From the NCBI RefSeq assembly GCF_900240275.1, contig NZ_LT964761.1, positions 778,220 through 842,219 on the forward strand: DNA of 64,000 bases. The letters are read 5' to 3'. The notes beneath the pieces were generated by a model. That model was not told the origin of the DNA and made no database searches. It saw nothing but the letters and a program-made list of their open reading frames with translations. Shown piece after piece: positions 25,263 through 34,676 of the stretch; positions within the stretch are counted from its first letter, which is position 1, and every line of letters begins with the position of its first letter. Both the position numbers and the translations under genes were made by a program. The DNA is from [Lactobacillus] timonensis (lineage in GTDB: Bacteria; Bacillota; Bacilli; Lactobacillales; Lactobacillaceae).

Positions 25263-26180
25263 ATGACAACAAAGATTATTATGGATACTGATCCGGGAAT
25301 CGATGATGCTGCGGCCTTAACCATGGCCATTAACGACCCGAATATTGACCTGAAGCTGGTTACTGCCGTTGCTGGTAACGTGACGGTCGACAAGACCACT
25401 GCGAACGCTTTGAAGATTGTTCACTTCTTTGGGAAGAGTGATCAAATCCCGGTAGCCGCTGGTGCAGAGCAGCCGCTGATTAAGCCGTTTGAAGATGCTG
25501 CTCGTATCCATGGTGAATCAGGGATGCCTGGTTATGACTTCGGTGATGACTATGGTCAGCCAATTAAGAAGACTGCCGTTGAAGCATTGCATGACGCAAT
25601 TATGTCTGAAGATGAAGTCACCCTGGTACCAACTGGTTCCTACACAAACATTGCCTTGCTTTTCAGCCAGTATCCAGAAGTTAAGTCACACATCAAACAA
25701 ATCGTTGCGATGGGTGGTTCATTGTCAGGCGGTAACATGACCTCTTCTGCAGAATTCAACGTCTTCACTGACCCGGACGCTGCTAAGATCATGTACAACG
25801 CTGGTATTCCGATCGTCACTGTCGGCTTGGACATTACGCTCAAGGCGCTTCTGACCGCGGAGACGATTGACAAGCTCGGTCAGATGAATGAGGCTGGGAA
25901 GATGCTCCATGGTCTGATTACCCACTACAACGACGGGAGCAATGCTGGTCGGCCAATGCACGATGTCAACACGATCTTCTACCTCCTGCACCCAGATAAG
26001 ATTAAGACCAAGGAAATGTGGGTGGACGTTCAAACTGATGGCCCGGCAATTGGGACACTGGTTGGGGATATCCGTGGTGCTTACCATGATGGTAAGACCA
26101 ACGCCAAGGTTTGTGTTGATATTGATGCGGACTACTTTAACAAGTGGTTCCTGGATGAAGTCAGCAAAATTAAAATGTAG
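25263..26180 (+). CDS. Ribonucleoside hydrolase (IUNH family)
   Basis: Splits nucleosides into ribose and base. Of 305 residues, the calcium-binding DTDPGIDDA motif stands at residues 9-17. FNVFTDPDAAKIMYNAGIPI and the C-terminal MHDVNTIFYLL, with a second metal-binding Asp, are typical. I chose the ATG at 25263, 9 bases after GGAGG. Placed after nupC it forms a nucleoside salvage pair. Specificity (pyrimidine, inosine-uridine or general) cannot be decided. Confidence 0.93.
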   Translation: MTTKIIMDTDPGIDDAAALTMAINDPNIDLKLVTAVAGNVTVDKTTANALKIVHFFGKSDQIPVAAGAEQPLIKPFEDAARIHGESGMPGYDFGDDYGQPIKKTAVEALHDAIMSEDEVTLVPTGSYTNIALLFSQYPEVKSHIKQIVAMGGSLSGGNMTSSAEFNVFTDPDAAKIMYNAGIPIVTVGLDITLKALLTAETIDKLGQMNEAGKMLHGLITHYNDGSNAGRPMHDVNTIFYLLHPDKIKTKEMWVDVQTDGPAIGTLVGDIRGAYHDGKTNAKVCVDIDADYFNKWFLDEVSKIKM

Positions 26181-26199
26181 ACGTTAAGTCGTTAAAAGG

Positions 26200-26237
26200 C
26201 AATTCGGCCAAGGAAACCCAAGGCCGAATTGTTTTTT
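26200..26237 (+). terminator. Terminator after the nucleoside hydrolase
   Basis: CAATTCGGCC (26200-26209) pairs with GGCCGAATTG (26222-26231), followed by six T. Confidence 0.9.
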
Positions 26238-26315
26238 ATTTCCCGGGAAAACTTTATCGTTTTTTCATTCGAAAAGATTGAATTAACGGGGGCTTTACGG
26301 TAAAGTGATAAAGGG

Positions 26316-26340
26316 TGTGAAACAACATTAATGTTTCACA
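26316..26340. promoter_or_regulatory. Perfect 9-bp inverted repeat before rsmG
   Basis: TGTGAAACA (26316-26324) and TGTTTCACA (26332-26340) flank 7 bases, directly before the AAGGAGG of rsmG. It could be an operator or an mRNA hairpin. The arms contain both halves of a parS-type site in everted order. Confidence 0.5.
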
Positions 26341-26357
26341 TCAAGGAGGCTGAAAGA

Positions 26358-27080
26358 ATGAACCCGGAACAATTTCAGATGGCATTAGCACAGCACCAGG
26401 TGGCACTAACCGACCATCAGCTGAACCAGTTTGAAGAATATTATCGTTTACTGGTTGCTACGAATAAACACGTTAACTTAACTGCCATTACTGACGAACA
26501 AGAAGTTTATCTCAAGCACTTTTATGATTCACTAACCGGGGCCTTTGTCTTTTCCAAAATAAGGGAGCCACTCTCACTATGCGACATTGGTGCCGGGGCT
26601 GGTTTTCCTTCTCTTCCCTTAAAAATCGCCTTCCCACAATTACGGGTGACGATTGTTGATTCGCTAAACAAGCGGATTAACTTTCTTCAGGACCTGGTGG
26701 ATAAGCTGGGACTGGATAACGTTACCCTGATTCATGCTCGCGCTGAAAAATTTGCTAACGCCAAGAGTAAGCACCGTGAAAAATTCGACGTAGTAACTGC
26801 CCGCGCAGTTGCCAACCTAACTGTTCTGAGTGAATTGTGCTTGCCAGCGGTCCGCGTTGGTGGCTGTTTCCTTGCTTATAAGGGTCGTGGCGGTCAGGAA
26901 GAATTAACCGCGGCAAAAGGAGCAATTACGAAACTGGGTGGACAGCTAGAGCAAAGTGCTGAGTTGACGCTGCCAAAGAGTGATGATGACCGACAATTAA
27001 TTATTATTAAGAAGGTCAAGGAAACACCGAAACGTTATCCGCGGCGACCGGGAATTCCCGCTAAGAAACCGTTGAAGTAG
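26358..27080 (+). CDS. rsmG: 16S rRNA (guanine-N7) methyltransferase RsmG
   Basis: Methylates a guanine in the 530 loop of 16S rRNA using S-adenosylmethionine. Of 240 residues, the SAM-binding loop CDIGAGAGFPSLPLKI and VVTARAVANLTVLSELC are typical. The C-terminus is basic (PKRYPRRPGIPAKKPLK). I chose the ATG at 26358, 7 bases after AAGGAGG. It precedes noc, the standard order near the origin of Firmicutes. Confidence 0.96.
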   Translation: MNPEQFQMALAQHQVALTDHQLNQFEEYYRLLVATNKHVNLTAITDEQEVYLKHFYDSLTGAFVFSKIREPLSLCDIGAGAGFPSLPLKIAFPQLRVTIVDSLNKRINFLQDLVDKLGLDNVTLIHARAEKFANAKSKHREKFDVVTARAVANLTVLSELCLPAVRVGGCFLAYKGRGGQEELTAAKGAITKLGGQLEQSAELTLPKSDDDRQLIIIKKVKETPKRYPRRPGIPAKKPLK

Positions 27081-27100
27081 GACAAGGGAGGAATTATAAA

Positions 27101-27997
27101 ATGGCTTTTTCGTTGTTTGGTTTTGGAAAACAAAATGGTGAAGGGACCAAGAGCAAGGTAGTTGAGGTTCCCTTAGAACAGATTGAGCCAAACCGTTATC
27201 AGCCACGGAAAGTTTTTGATCCGGACGGGATTCGAGAACTGGCCCAGACAATTGACGAGCACGGCTTGCTGGAGCCGATTATTCTCCGGGAATACGAACC
27301 AGCAAAGTATGAAATCATCGCTGGTGAACGTCGCTTCCGGGCAATGAAGTTATTAGGCTGGGAAAACGCTCCGGCAATTGTCAAGGAAATGTCTGATGCT
27401 GAAACGGCATCGATGGCCCTCATTGAAAACTTACAGCGTCGTGATCTCTCTTCAGTAGAAGAAGCGCAGGCTTACCAGAAGCTGATGGAACTCAACAACC
27501 TAACCCAGCAACAGCTGGCAAAAGCAATGGGGAAGAGCCAGTCGACAGTCGCCAATAAGCTGCGACTATTAAAGCTGATTAAGCCAGTTCAAAACGCGAT
27601 CCTCGATAACCGGATTAGTGAACGCCACGGTCGGGCGTTGATTGGCCTTAACGAAGATCAGCAGCGGGACTTGCTGATGGACATTGTCAACCAACACTGG
27701 ACTGTCCGCCAGACCGAGGAGCAAGTGGACGTTTTGCTGGGCAAGCAACAGGTAGAGCCGGCAGATAAACCAGCAACCCCGAAAAAAACGACCAAAAAGA
27801 AACCCGCAAAGAAACGTCGGAAGCGGGCGCAAAAGCGTGATAAGACGTCGGACCCACGGATTGCATTAAATACCATCCGTCACTCAATCAAGTTGGTAGA
27901 TGATAGCGGCGTTAATATCAGTGCTAGAGAACATGATCATCAAGATAGTTATGAAATCGTGATTACCATCGCAAAGAACAAACCGGCAGCAAAGTAA
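27101..27997 (+). CDS. noc: Nucleoid occlusion protein Noc (ParB family)
   Basis: DNA-binding ParB-like CTPase (298 residues) that keeps the division septum off the nucleoid. MAFSLFGFG at the N-terminus matches the membrane-targeting amphipathic segment of Noc. The ParB/CTP-binding box includes EPNRYQPRKVF and AGERRFRAMK. The helix-turn-helix is in LTQQQLAKAMGKSQSTVANKLR. A very basic linker, KKTTKKKPAKKRRKRAQKR, follows. Its place between rsmG and soj separates it from the second ParB (28767). Confidence 0.93.
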   Translation: MAFSLFGFGKQNGEGTKSKVVEVPLEQIEPNRYQPRKVFDPDGIRELAQTIDEHGLLEPIILREYEPAKYEIIAGERRFRAMKLLGWENAPAIVKEMSDAETASMALIENLQRRDLSSVEEAQAYQKLMELNNLTQQQLAKAMGKSQSTVANKLRLLKLIKPVQNAILDNRISERHGRALIGLNEDQQRDLLMDIVNQHWTVRQTEEQVDVLLGKQQVEPADKPATPKKTTKKKPAKKRRKRAQKRDKTSDPRIALNTIRHSIKLVDDSGVNISAREHDHQDSYEIVITIAKNKPAAK

Positions 27998-28009
27998 GGA
28001 GGTAGTGCC

Positions 28010-28780
28010 ATGGCTAACGTAATTGCACTGGCAAACCAAAAAGGTGGTGTCGGGAAGACGACCACGAGTGTCAACCTGGGCGCGTGCTTGGCAAACGAGG
28101 GTCAGCGGGTATTGTTGATCGACCTCGATCCCCAGGGCAACGCAACCAGTGGATTGGGAGTTGATAAAAGACAGATTGAACAAAGCATCTATGACGTAAT
28201 GATTAACGATGTTCCGCTTGCCGACGTGATTCAATCTAGCAGTCACAAAGGACTTGATATTGCGCCGACAACGATTGAATTATCAGGGGCGGAAGTGGAA
28301 CTAACGTCAATGATGGCGCGGGAGACGCGGCTGAAGGATGCTTTTGGAGACGTCCGCGACCAGTATGACTATATTTTGATTGATTGTCCGCCATCGTTGG
28401 GACTACTAACTATTAACGCCTTTACCGCTGCTGATTCAATTTTGATTCCCGTCCAAAGCGAGTATTACGCGATGGAGGGGCTCAGTCAGCTGATGAACAC
28501 GATGAAACTGGTTCAAAAACACTTTAACCGCAACTTGAAAATTGAGGGTGTTCTGCTGACGATGTTTGATAAGCGGACTAACCTCGGCCAGCAGGTTAAT
28601 AGCGAAGTGCAAAAATTCTTTGGTGACCAGGTTTATAAGACCATTATTCCGCGAAATGTCCGGCTGTCGGAAGCACCGAGTTACGGTCAAGCAATTGTGG
28701 ACTATGATCCACGGTCGACGGGCGCGAAGGTTTACCAGCAATTAGCAAAGGAAGTGTTGGCTGATCATGGCGAAGAATAA
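28010..28780 (+). CDS. soj: Chromosome partitioning ATPase Soj/ParA
   Basis: ParA-type ATPase (256 residues) for origin segregation and control of replication initiation. The deviant Walker A is NQKGGVGKTTTSVNLG at residues 8-23. DYILIDCPPSLGLLT is Walker B. The gene overlaps parB by 14 bases, so the two are translationally coupled. Confidence 0.96.
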   Translation: MANVIALANQKGGVGKTTTSVNLGACLANEGQRVLLIDLDPQGNATSGLGVDKRQIEQSIYDVMINDVPLADVIQSSSHKGLDIAPTTIELSGAEVELTSMMARETRLKDAFGDVRDQYDYILIDCPPSLGLLTINAFTAADSILIPVQSEYYAMEGLSQLMNTMKLVQKHFNRNLKIEGVLLTMFDKRTNLGQQVNSEVQKFFGDQVYKTIIPRNVRLSEAPSYGQAIVDYDPRSTGAKVYQQLAKEVLADHGEE

Positions 28781-29651
28781 GAAAATGGGACTGGGTCGTG
28801 GAATTGAGGCACTATTTGCAGAAAACGATGTGCAGCAATCACAGGCTAGTGAAACCGTTGAGCAGGTCGAACTTTCCAAAATTCGTCCTAACCCATACCA
28901 GCCGCGACGTGAGTTTGATAAGCAGGCGCTTAAAGAACTTGCCAAGTCGATTGACGAGTCAGGGGTTTTTCAACCGGTTATTCTCCGGCAGCCTAACCCA
29001 CAGTTGGAGCGTTACGAACTGATTGCCGGCGAGCGCCGGTTCCGGGCGTCCAAGTTAGCACATAAAAAGACAATCCCGGCAATCATCCGCACAATGACCG
29101 ACGAACAGGTCATGGAAGCAGCAATATTAGAAAACCTTCAGCGGGAAGACCTGACACCACTGGAAGAGGCCCAGGGTTACGCGACATTGATGGATAAACT
29201 GTCATTGACCCAGGCTGAAGTTGCCCAAAAATTGGGGAAGAGTCGCCCGTATATTGCTAACTATCTTCGCTTGTTAGGCTTGCCAGATCAGATTAAGCAA
29301 CTGGTTGACAACGGTGATCTGTCAATGGGACAGGCGCGAACTCTCCTCGGTTTAAAGGACAAGCGCCAATTGTTGCCACTGGCGAAACGGGCCGTCAATG
29401 AGGGGTTAACAGTCCGTCAGCTAGAAGAAATCGTCAACCGGCAAAACGGTAAGACAAAGAAAAAAACTCGCCGGCAACCGCAGAAATCGATCTTTCTTCG
29501 TGATGCCGAGGAGCAGTTGCAGGATCGTTTTGGGACGAAGGTCTTAGTTTCCCCGTCCAAAACACGTGGACGTGGTAAAATTGAGATTCCATATACTAGT
29601 AACGACGACCTTAGCCGGGTCTTAAACTTGCTGGGGATCAAGGAAGATTAA
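28767..29651 (+). CDS. parB: Chromosome partitioning protein ParB (Spo0J)
   Basis: CTP-dependent clamp (294 residues) that loads at parS and recruits SMC. The N-terminal KKMGLGRGIEALF is the ParA-stimulating peptide. RPNPYQPRREFD and AGERRFRASK form the CTP site. The helix-turn-helix is LSLTQAEVAQKLGKSRPYIAN. It is full length, with a basic linker (KTKKKTRRQPQK) before the dimerisation domain. I found no exact consensus parS in the window. Confidence 0.96.
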   Translation: MAKNKKMGLGRGIEALFAENDVQQSQASETVEQVELSKIRPNPYQPRREFDKQALKELAKSIDESGVFQPVILRQPNPQLERYELIAGERRFRASKLAHKKTIPAIIRTMTDEQVMEAAILENLQREDLTPLEEAQGYATLMDKLSLTQAEVAQKLGKSRPYIANYLRLLGLPDQIKQLVDNGDLSMGQARTLLGLKDKRQLLPLAKRAVNEGLTVRQLEEIVNRQNGKTKKKTRRQPQKSIFLRDAEEQLQDRFGTKVLVSPSKTRGRGKIEIPYTSNDDLSRVLNLLGIKED

Positions 29652-29663
29652 TGGAGGCAGACG

Positions 29664-29855
29664 ATGGCTGAATACAAACTAAACGACTTGGTGGAAATGA
29701 AAAAGCCCCACCCGTGCGGAACTAATAAGTGGCAAATCATTCGTGTCGGTGCCGATATTAAAATTCAGTGTACTGGCTGCGGCCACATTGTCATGATGAC
29801 ACGTCATAACTTTGATAAGCGCCTGAAAAAGGTGTTAAAACCAGCAGGAAACTAA
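29664..29855 (+). CDS. DUF951 family protein
   Basis: A 63-residue conserved protein of unknown function that in Firmicutes regularly sits between parB and ychF. It is compact and basic, with a Cys in HPCGTNKW and a CTGCGH pair that may bind metal. LNDLVEMKKPHPCG at the start and RHNFDKRLKKVLK at the end are typical. GGAGG precedes the ATG, 12 bases after parB. No function is claimed. Confidence 0.9.
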   Translation: MAEYKLNDLVEMKKPHPCGTNKWQIIRVGADIKIQCTGCGHIVMMTRHNFDKRLKKVLKPAGN

Positions 29856-29870
29856 GGGAGGAAATAACTA

Positions 29871-30971
29871 ATGGCTTTAACTGCAGGAATTGTCGGCTTG
29901 CCAAACGTCGGTAAGTCAACCTTGTTTAACGCAATTACGAAGGCGGGGGCCGAAATGGCCAACTACCCGTTTGCGACAATTGACCCAAACGTCGGGATGG
30001 TTGAAGTGCCAGATTCACGACTGGATAGGATTCAGGAATTGATTCCGGCAAAAAAGATTGTTCATACGACTTTTGAATTCACCGATATCGCCGGGATTGT
30101 TAAGGGTGCCAGTAAGGGTGAAGGACTCGGTAACAAGTTCCTGGAAAATATTCGGCAAACTGATGCAATTGTTCATGTTGTTCGGGCCTTTGACGACGGT
30201 GATATCACTAGCGTTACTGGCAAGGTGGACCCAATTGACGACATCGACACCATTAACCTGGAACTGATCATGGCTGACCTGGAAAGCGTTAACAACCGCT
30301 TAGGCAAGGTTAAGCGGGCAGCCAAGGGTAAGAGTAAGGAAGCCCTGGCTGAACTGGCAGTTTTGGAAAAGATTAAGCCGGTTCTGGAAGCTGGGAAGGC
30401 TGCTCGGACAATCGACTTCAGCGATGAAGAGCTGCCAATTGTCAAGGGGTTGTTCTTACTGACGACCAAGCCAGTACTCTACGTTGCCAACATTAACGAG
30501 TCCGACATGGCTGATCCGGATGCTAACCAGTACATGGACAAGATCCGTGAACACGTCAAGGACGAAGGGGCCGAAGTAATCGGTGTGGCTGCAGCTGCGG
30601 AAGAACAAATTGCCGAAATGGACGACGAAGATAAGGCGGAATTCCTGGAAATGGAAGGGGTCAGCGAACCAGGTCTTAACCGGCTGATTCGTGCTGCTTA
30701 CAAGCTGTTAGGCTTGGAGACCTTCTTTACCGCTGGTGGTCCAGAAACACGTGCCTGGACTTTCCGCAAGGGAACGAAGGCCCCCCAGGCTGCCGGAATT
30801 ATCCACTCCGACTTTGAACGGGGCTTTATCCGCGCAGAAGTGATGAGTTTTGACGACCTCGACAAACTTGGCTCACAGGCTGCGGTTAAGGAAGCCGGCA
30901 AACTCCGACTGGAAGGTAAGGACTACGTTATGCAGGATGGCGACATTGTCGAATTCCGCTTTAACGTCTAA
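29871..30971 (+). CDS. ychF: Obg-family GTPase/ATPase YchF
   Basis: Ribosome-associated P-loop NTPase (366 residues). The G1 loop [12 protein letters not shown] is at residues 8-19, [20 protein letters not shown] is G3, and the family prefers ATP over GTP. A helical domain and the C-terminal TGS domain ([21 protein letters not shown], ending [16 protein letters not shown]) are complete. It lies 15 bases after the DUF951 gene in the parB operon. Confidence 0.96.
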   Translation: MALTAGIVGLPNVGKSTLFNAITKAGAEMANYPFATIDPNVGMVEVPDSRLDRIQELIPAKKIVHTTFEFTDIAGIVKGASKGEGLGNKFLENIRQTDAIVHVVRAFDDGDITSVTGKVDPIDDIDTINLELIMADLESVNNRLGKVKRAAKGKSKEALAELAVLEKIKPVLEAGKAARTIDFSDEELPIVKGLFLLTTKPVLYVANINESDMADPDANQYMDKIREHVKDEGAEVIGVAAAAEEQIAEMDDEDKAEFLEMEGVSEPGLNRLIRAAYKLLGLETFFTAGGPETRAWTFRKGTKAPQAAGIIHSDFERGFIRAEVMSFDDLDKLGSQAAVKEAGKLRLEGKDYVMQDGDIVEFRFNV

Positions 30972-30998
30972 TGAGCACGCAAAGAGAGGATAATCAAG

Positions 30999-31769
30999 TT
31001 GACAGAAGATACCAAAAAACTGAACGCGGATGCGGTTGCGCGTCAAAAAGAACACTTGAAAACCGTTAGCCGCCAGGAAGCAGGCCAGTTTACGAATATT
31101 GGTCTGACACGGAAGAATGAAGAGTTTATGTACCAGTTGAATAAGCAACTGGATGTTCAGGGCGTTAAGGCTGATAAAAAGCCCGAAATGATCGAACGGA
31201 CGATTAGTCAATTGAAGGAAGCCCAGAAGACGGGGAAGACGGCTAAGCAGCTTTATGGGACACCAACCAAGCACGCTCATGACCTCTTACACCCGCAAAA
31301 GGGGACGACTGGACATGAGCTATCCTCATTCGGTCTGCTCTTCGTTGATAATTCGTTGATGTTTATGGCCATCTTTGCCCTGATGTATGGTTTGCTGGCT
31401 TTCTTTAGCCCTGATGCCTTTGCCGACCAGAAGCGGGTCGGGACAGCTGGGATCACCGCGATGATTATTATTGCCCTCACTGGTGGGGCCGCCTTTGCTT
31501 ACATGGCGAAGGCTACGCAGCCGGTGAAAAATAAGAAGACCGGCCGGTGGGTTCGCAAGCCACTGGGCAAGCGGTTCCTCTACATTGCCTTGGCATTCGT
31601 CGTTTGGTTAGGGATCTACTTCCTGTGCAGCTTCCTGCCAAACGTGATTAACCCACAGATGAACAAGTGGGCTTACGTCATCATCGGGGTTGCTGCCTTT
31701 GGTGGCGACCTGTACTTCCGCCGCGTTTTCAACGTTGTGGGTTCAGCCTTTGCTCGTCAAGGAAAATAA
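30999..31769 (+). CDS. DUF1129 membrane protein (TTG start)
   Basis: A 256-residue protein. The N-terminal 110 residues are charged and soluble (QLNKQLDVQGVKADKKPEMI, LYGTPTKHAHDLL). Four membrane segments follow, at about 115-135, 147-170, 190-210 and 220-240. This fits the DUF1129 family of lactobacilli, whose role is unknown. The TTG at 30999 is preceded by AGAGAGGA at 8 bases. It is probably the last gene of the noc-soj-parB-ychF unit. No clear terminator follows. Confidence 0.85.
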   Translation: MTEDTKKLNADAVARQKEHLKTVSRQEAGQFTNIGLTRKNEEFMYQLNKQLDVQGVKADKKPEMIERTISQLKEAQKTGKTAKQLYGTPTKHAHDLLHPQKGTTGHELSSFGLLFVDNSLMFMAIFALMYGLLAFFSPDAFADQKRVGTAGITAMIIIALTGGAAFAYMAKATQPVKNKKTGRWVRKPLGKRFLYIALAFVVWLGIYFLCSFLPNVINPQMNKWAYVIIGVAAFGGDLYFRRVFNVVGSAFARQGK

Positions 31770-31783
31770 ATTTTCGACAATCA

Positions 31784-31812
31784 TTGACCAACCGAACTTT
31801 TGATAGTAAGGT
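31784..31812 (+). promoter_or_regulatory. guaB promoter region with PurBox-like motif
   Basis: TTGACC is followed 17 bases later by TAAGGT, a weak -10. The spacer holds ACCGAACTTT (CGAAC at 31793-31797), which resembles the PurR box core. Confidence 0.4.
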
Positions 31813-31831
31813 AATACACAATCTTAGGTAA

Positions 31832-32995
<1,164 letters not shown>

Positions 32996-33005
32996 TATAG
33001 GAGAT

Positions 33006-33034
33006 AAGCTCAGCGTTGACTGGGCTTTTTTCTT
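33006..33034 (+). terminator. guaB terminator
   Basis: AAGCTCAG pairs with CTGGGCTT, with one G-T wobble, over a 6-base loop and is followed by six T. Confidence 0.85.
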
Positions 33035-33134
33035 TTGTTTAATTTAGGCAATGGTCCGGCAATGAGCCCTGTTGTTTGACCGGCAAATAATGATACAATA
33101 TTCATGACTATCTTTTTGCTGTGGAGGGAAAACC

Positions 33135-33878
33135 GTGAGAGCGATTTTGTGGATTTGTTTAGCGGCATCAGGGATTTTATTCTTACTTGCCTTTTTAATT
33201 CAGGTGCGGCGGCTTCGACGGGGAAACCAGGTGCAACCGGGAAAGCTGATGGTAGTTGTTAACTGGTTGCTGATGATTGTTTTCTTTGTTAGCCTTGGCG
33301 GCCTGGTTTGGACGAGTTTCTATTCGCAACCAGCTGGCGGTTCAACGGCGGACTCATCATCCTCAAGTCATTCCACAGTAGTGCACCACCACAACAGCTA
33401 TTCTCATGTTTCCTGGCAACCGCAGGACTTGGTGCTGGATGCTAATGGCGAAGTCAAAGTGACCTTCAAAGTGCCAGCCGGCACATCGATCAAGATTATT
33501 GGCGAACGGACCCAAACCGTTTATAAGACGATCCACGCAAAAGACCATGACCGGAAGGTAAAGTACACCTTTAAGTACGCTGCTAAGTATGAATTAGACA
33601 TTACTAACAGACGTGGTCACCATGAGAAAAAGGTTATCAATGTGCGTTACAGTACTCCGGCTTCATCATCAGTCACGAGCTCATCGAGCAGCTCACAGCC
33701 ATCTGCAGTGAGTCACTCCTCGTCATCGACGCCAGCTACGGCGGTCTCGCGGGCAGGCAATGCTACTGGTATTAGCCAGAGTGGTAACCGGCAGTATAAT
33801 CCACAGCGGGTGACGCCACCAGCTGCTTCCCAGAGCAGTGCAGGAACGGCTAACAACCAGGGAGCACAACCGCAATAG
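33135..33878 (+). CDS. Unrecognised membrane protein with Ser-rich tail (GTG start)
   Basis: I do not recognise this 247-residue protein. Two membrane helices (residues 3-23 and 38-60) are followed by a Ser/His-rich linker (SSSSSHSTVVHHH). Then comes a compact, probably all-beta domain (about 95-175) rich in Val, Lys and Tyr (GEVKVTFKVPAGTSIKII). A low-complexity Ser/Thr/Pro/Asn/Gln tail closes the protein, which probably faces outward. GTG at 33135 follows GGAGG. The two-component system starts 49 bases downstream, with no terminator between, so co-transcription and an accessory role to the kinase are plausible (inference). Confidence 0.75.
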   Translation: MRAILWICLAASGILFLLAFLIQVRRLRRGNQVQPGKLMVVVNWLLMIVFFVSLGGLVWTSFYSQPAGGSTADSSSSSHSTVVHHHNSYSHVSWQPQDLVLDANGEVKVTFKVPAGTSIKIIGERTQTVYKTIHAKDHDRKVKYTFKYAAKYELDITNRRGHHEKKVINVRYSTPASSSVTSSSSSSQPSAVSHSSSSTPATAVSRAGNATGISQSGNRQYNPQRVTPPAASQSSAGTANNQGAQPQ

Positions 33879-33927
33879 CTTATTACTACGCAGCAACAGT
33901 ACACAATGAATGATCGGGGGACTTATC

Positions 33928-34617
33928 TTGAAGATTTTGATTGTTGACGATGACAAAGAAATCGTCCAGTTGCTGGAAATTTACGTCAGAAACGAGGGTT
34001 ACGAGCCCGTTGCTGCTTATAATGGCAAGGAAGCACTAACCAAGCTGAATATTGATCCCGACATTTCACTCATTATTTTGGACCTGATGATGCCAGAAAT
34101 GGATGGAATGAGCGTTATTAAGGAAGTACGCAAGGATTCCGATATTCCGATCCTGGTGCTGTCGGCAAAGACTACCAATATGGACAAGATCCAGGGATTG
34201 GTAACGGGTGCTGATGATTACGTGACGAAGCCGTTTAACCCGCTGGAAGTGATGGCGCGGGTGAAGTCGTTGCTCCGCCGCAGCCAGGGCGAAGTGATTA
34301 AAGACCAACCGGACGTCCTCAACGTGGGACCGCTGGTCATCAATAAGGATTCTCATGAGGTTAAGACGCTCAAGGGAAATGTTATCCAGCTGACGGCCCT
34401 CGAATTTGGGATTCTCTACTTGTTGGCTAGTCACCCAAACCGGGTCTTTTCCGCTGATGATATTTTTGAGCGGGTTTGGCAGCAGGAATCAGTTGTTTCA
34501 GCAAAAACAGTGATGGTGCATGTTTCCCACCTCCGTGACAAGATTGAAGCGGCTACTGGTGGTGAAAAAGTCATTGAAACTGTCTGGGGCGTTGGTTATA
34601 AAGTTGAAGGTCACTAG
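33928..34617 (+). CDS. OmpR-family response regulator (TTG start)
   Basis: A 229-residue DNA-binding regulator. The receiver domain has the acidic cluster VDDDKE at the N-terminus. Asp52 (LIILDLMMPEMDG) is the phosphorylation site, and the Lys is in DDYVTKPFNP. A winged-helix domain (ALEFGILYLLASHPNRVFS, VWGVGYKVEG) forms the C-terminus. TTG at 33928 is chosen because GGGGGA precedes it at 5 bases. The upstream ATG (33910) would place the ribosome-binding site inside the gene. Its kinase is the next gene. Target genes are unknown. Confidence 0.92.
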   Translation: MKILIVDDDKEIVQLLEIYVRNEGYEPVAAYNGKEALTKLNIDPDISLIILDLMMPEMDGMSVIKEVRKDSDIPILVLSAKTTNMDKIQGLVTGADDYVTKPFNPLEVMARVKSLLRRSQGEVIKDQPDVLNVGPLVINKDSHEVKTLKGNVIQLTALEFGILYLLASHPNRVFSADDIFERVWQQESVVSAKTVMVHVSHLRDKIEAATGGEKVIETVWGVGYKVEGH

Positions 34618-34628
34618 GATTTGTGCTG

Positions 34629-34654
34629 GCCGCGGTAAATTAACCGCGGCTTTT
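34629..34654 (+). terminator. Hairpin between regulator and kinase genes
   Basis: GCCGCGGT pairs perfectly with ACCGCGGC over a 6-base loop and is followed by only four T. It may be a partial terminator that lowers kinase expression relative to the regulator. Confidence 0.6.
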
Positions 34655-34676
34655 GCCATTGAGAGGAGGAACTAAT

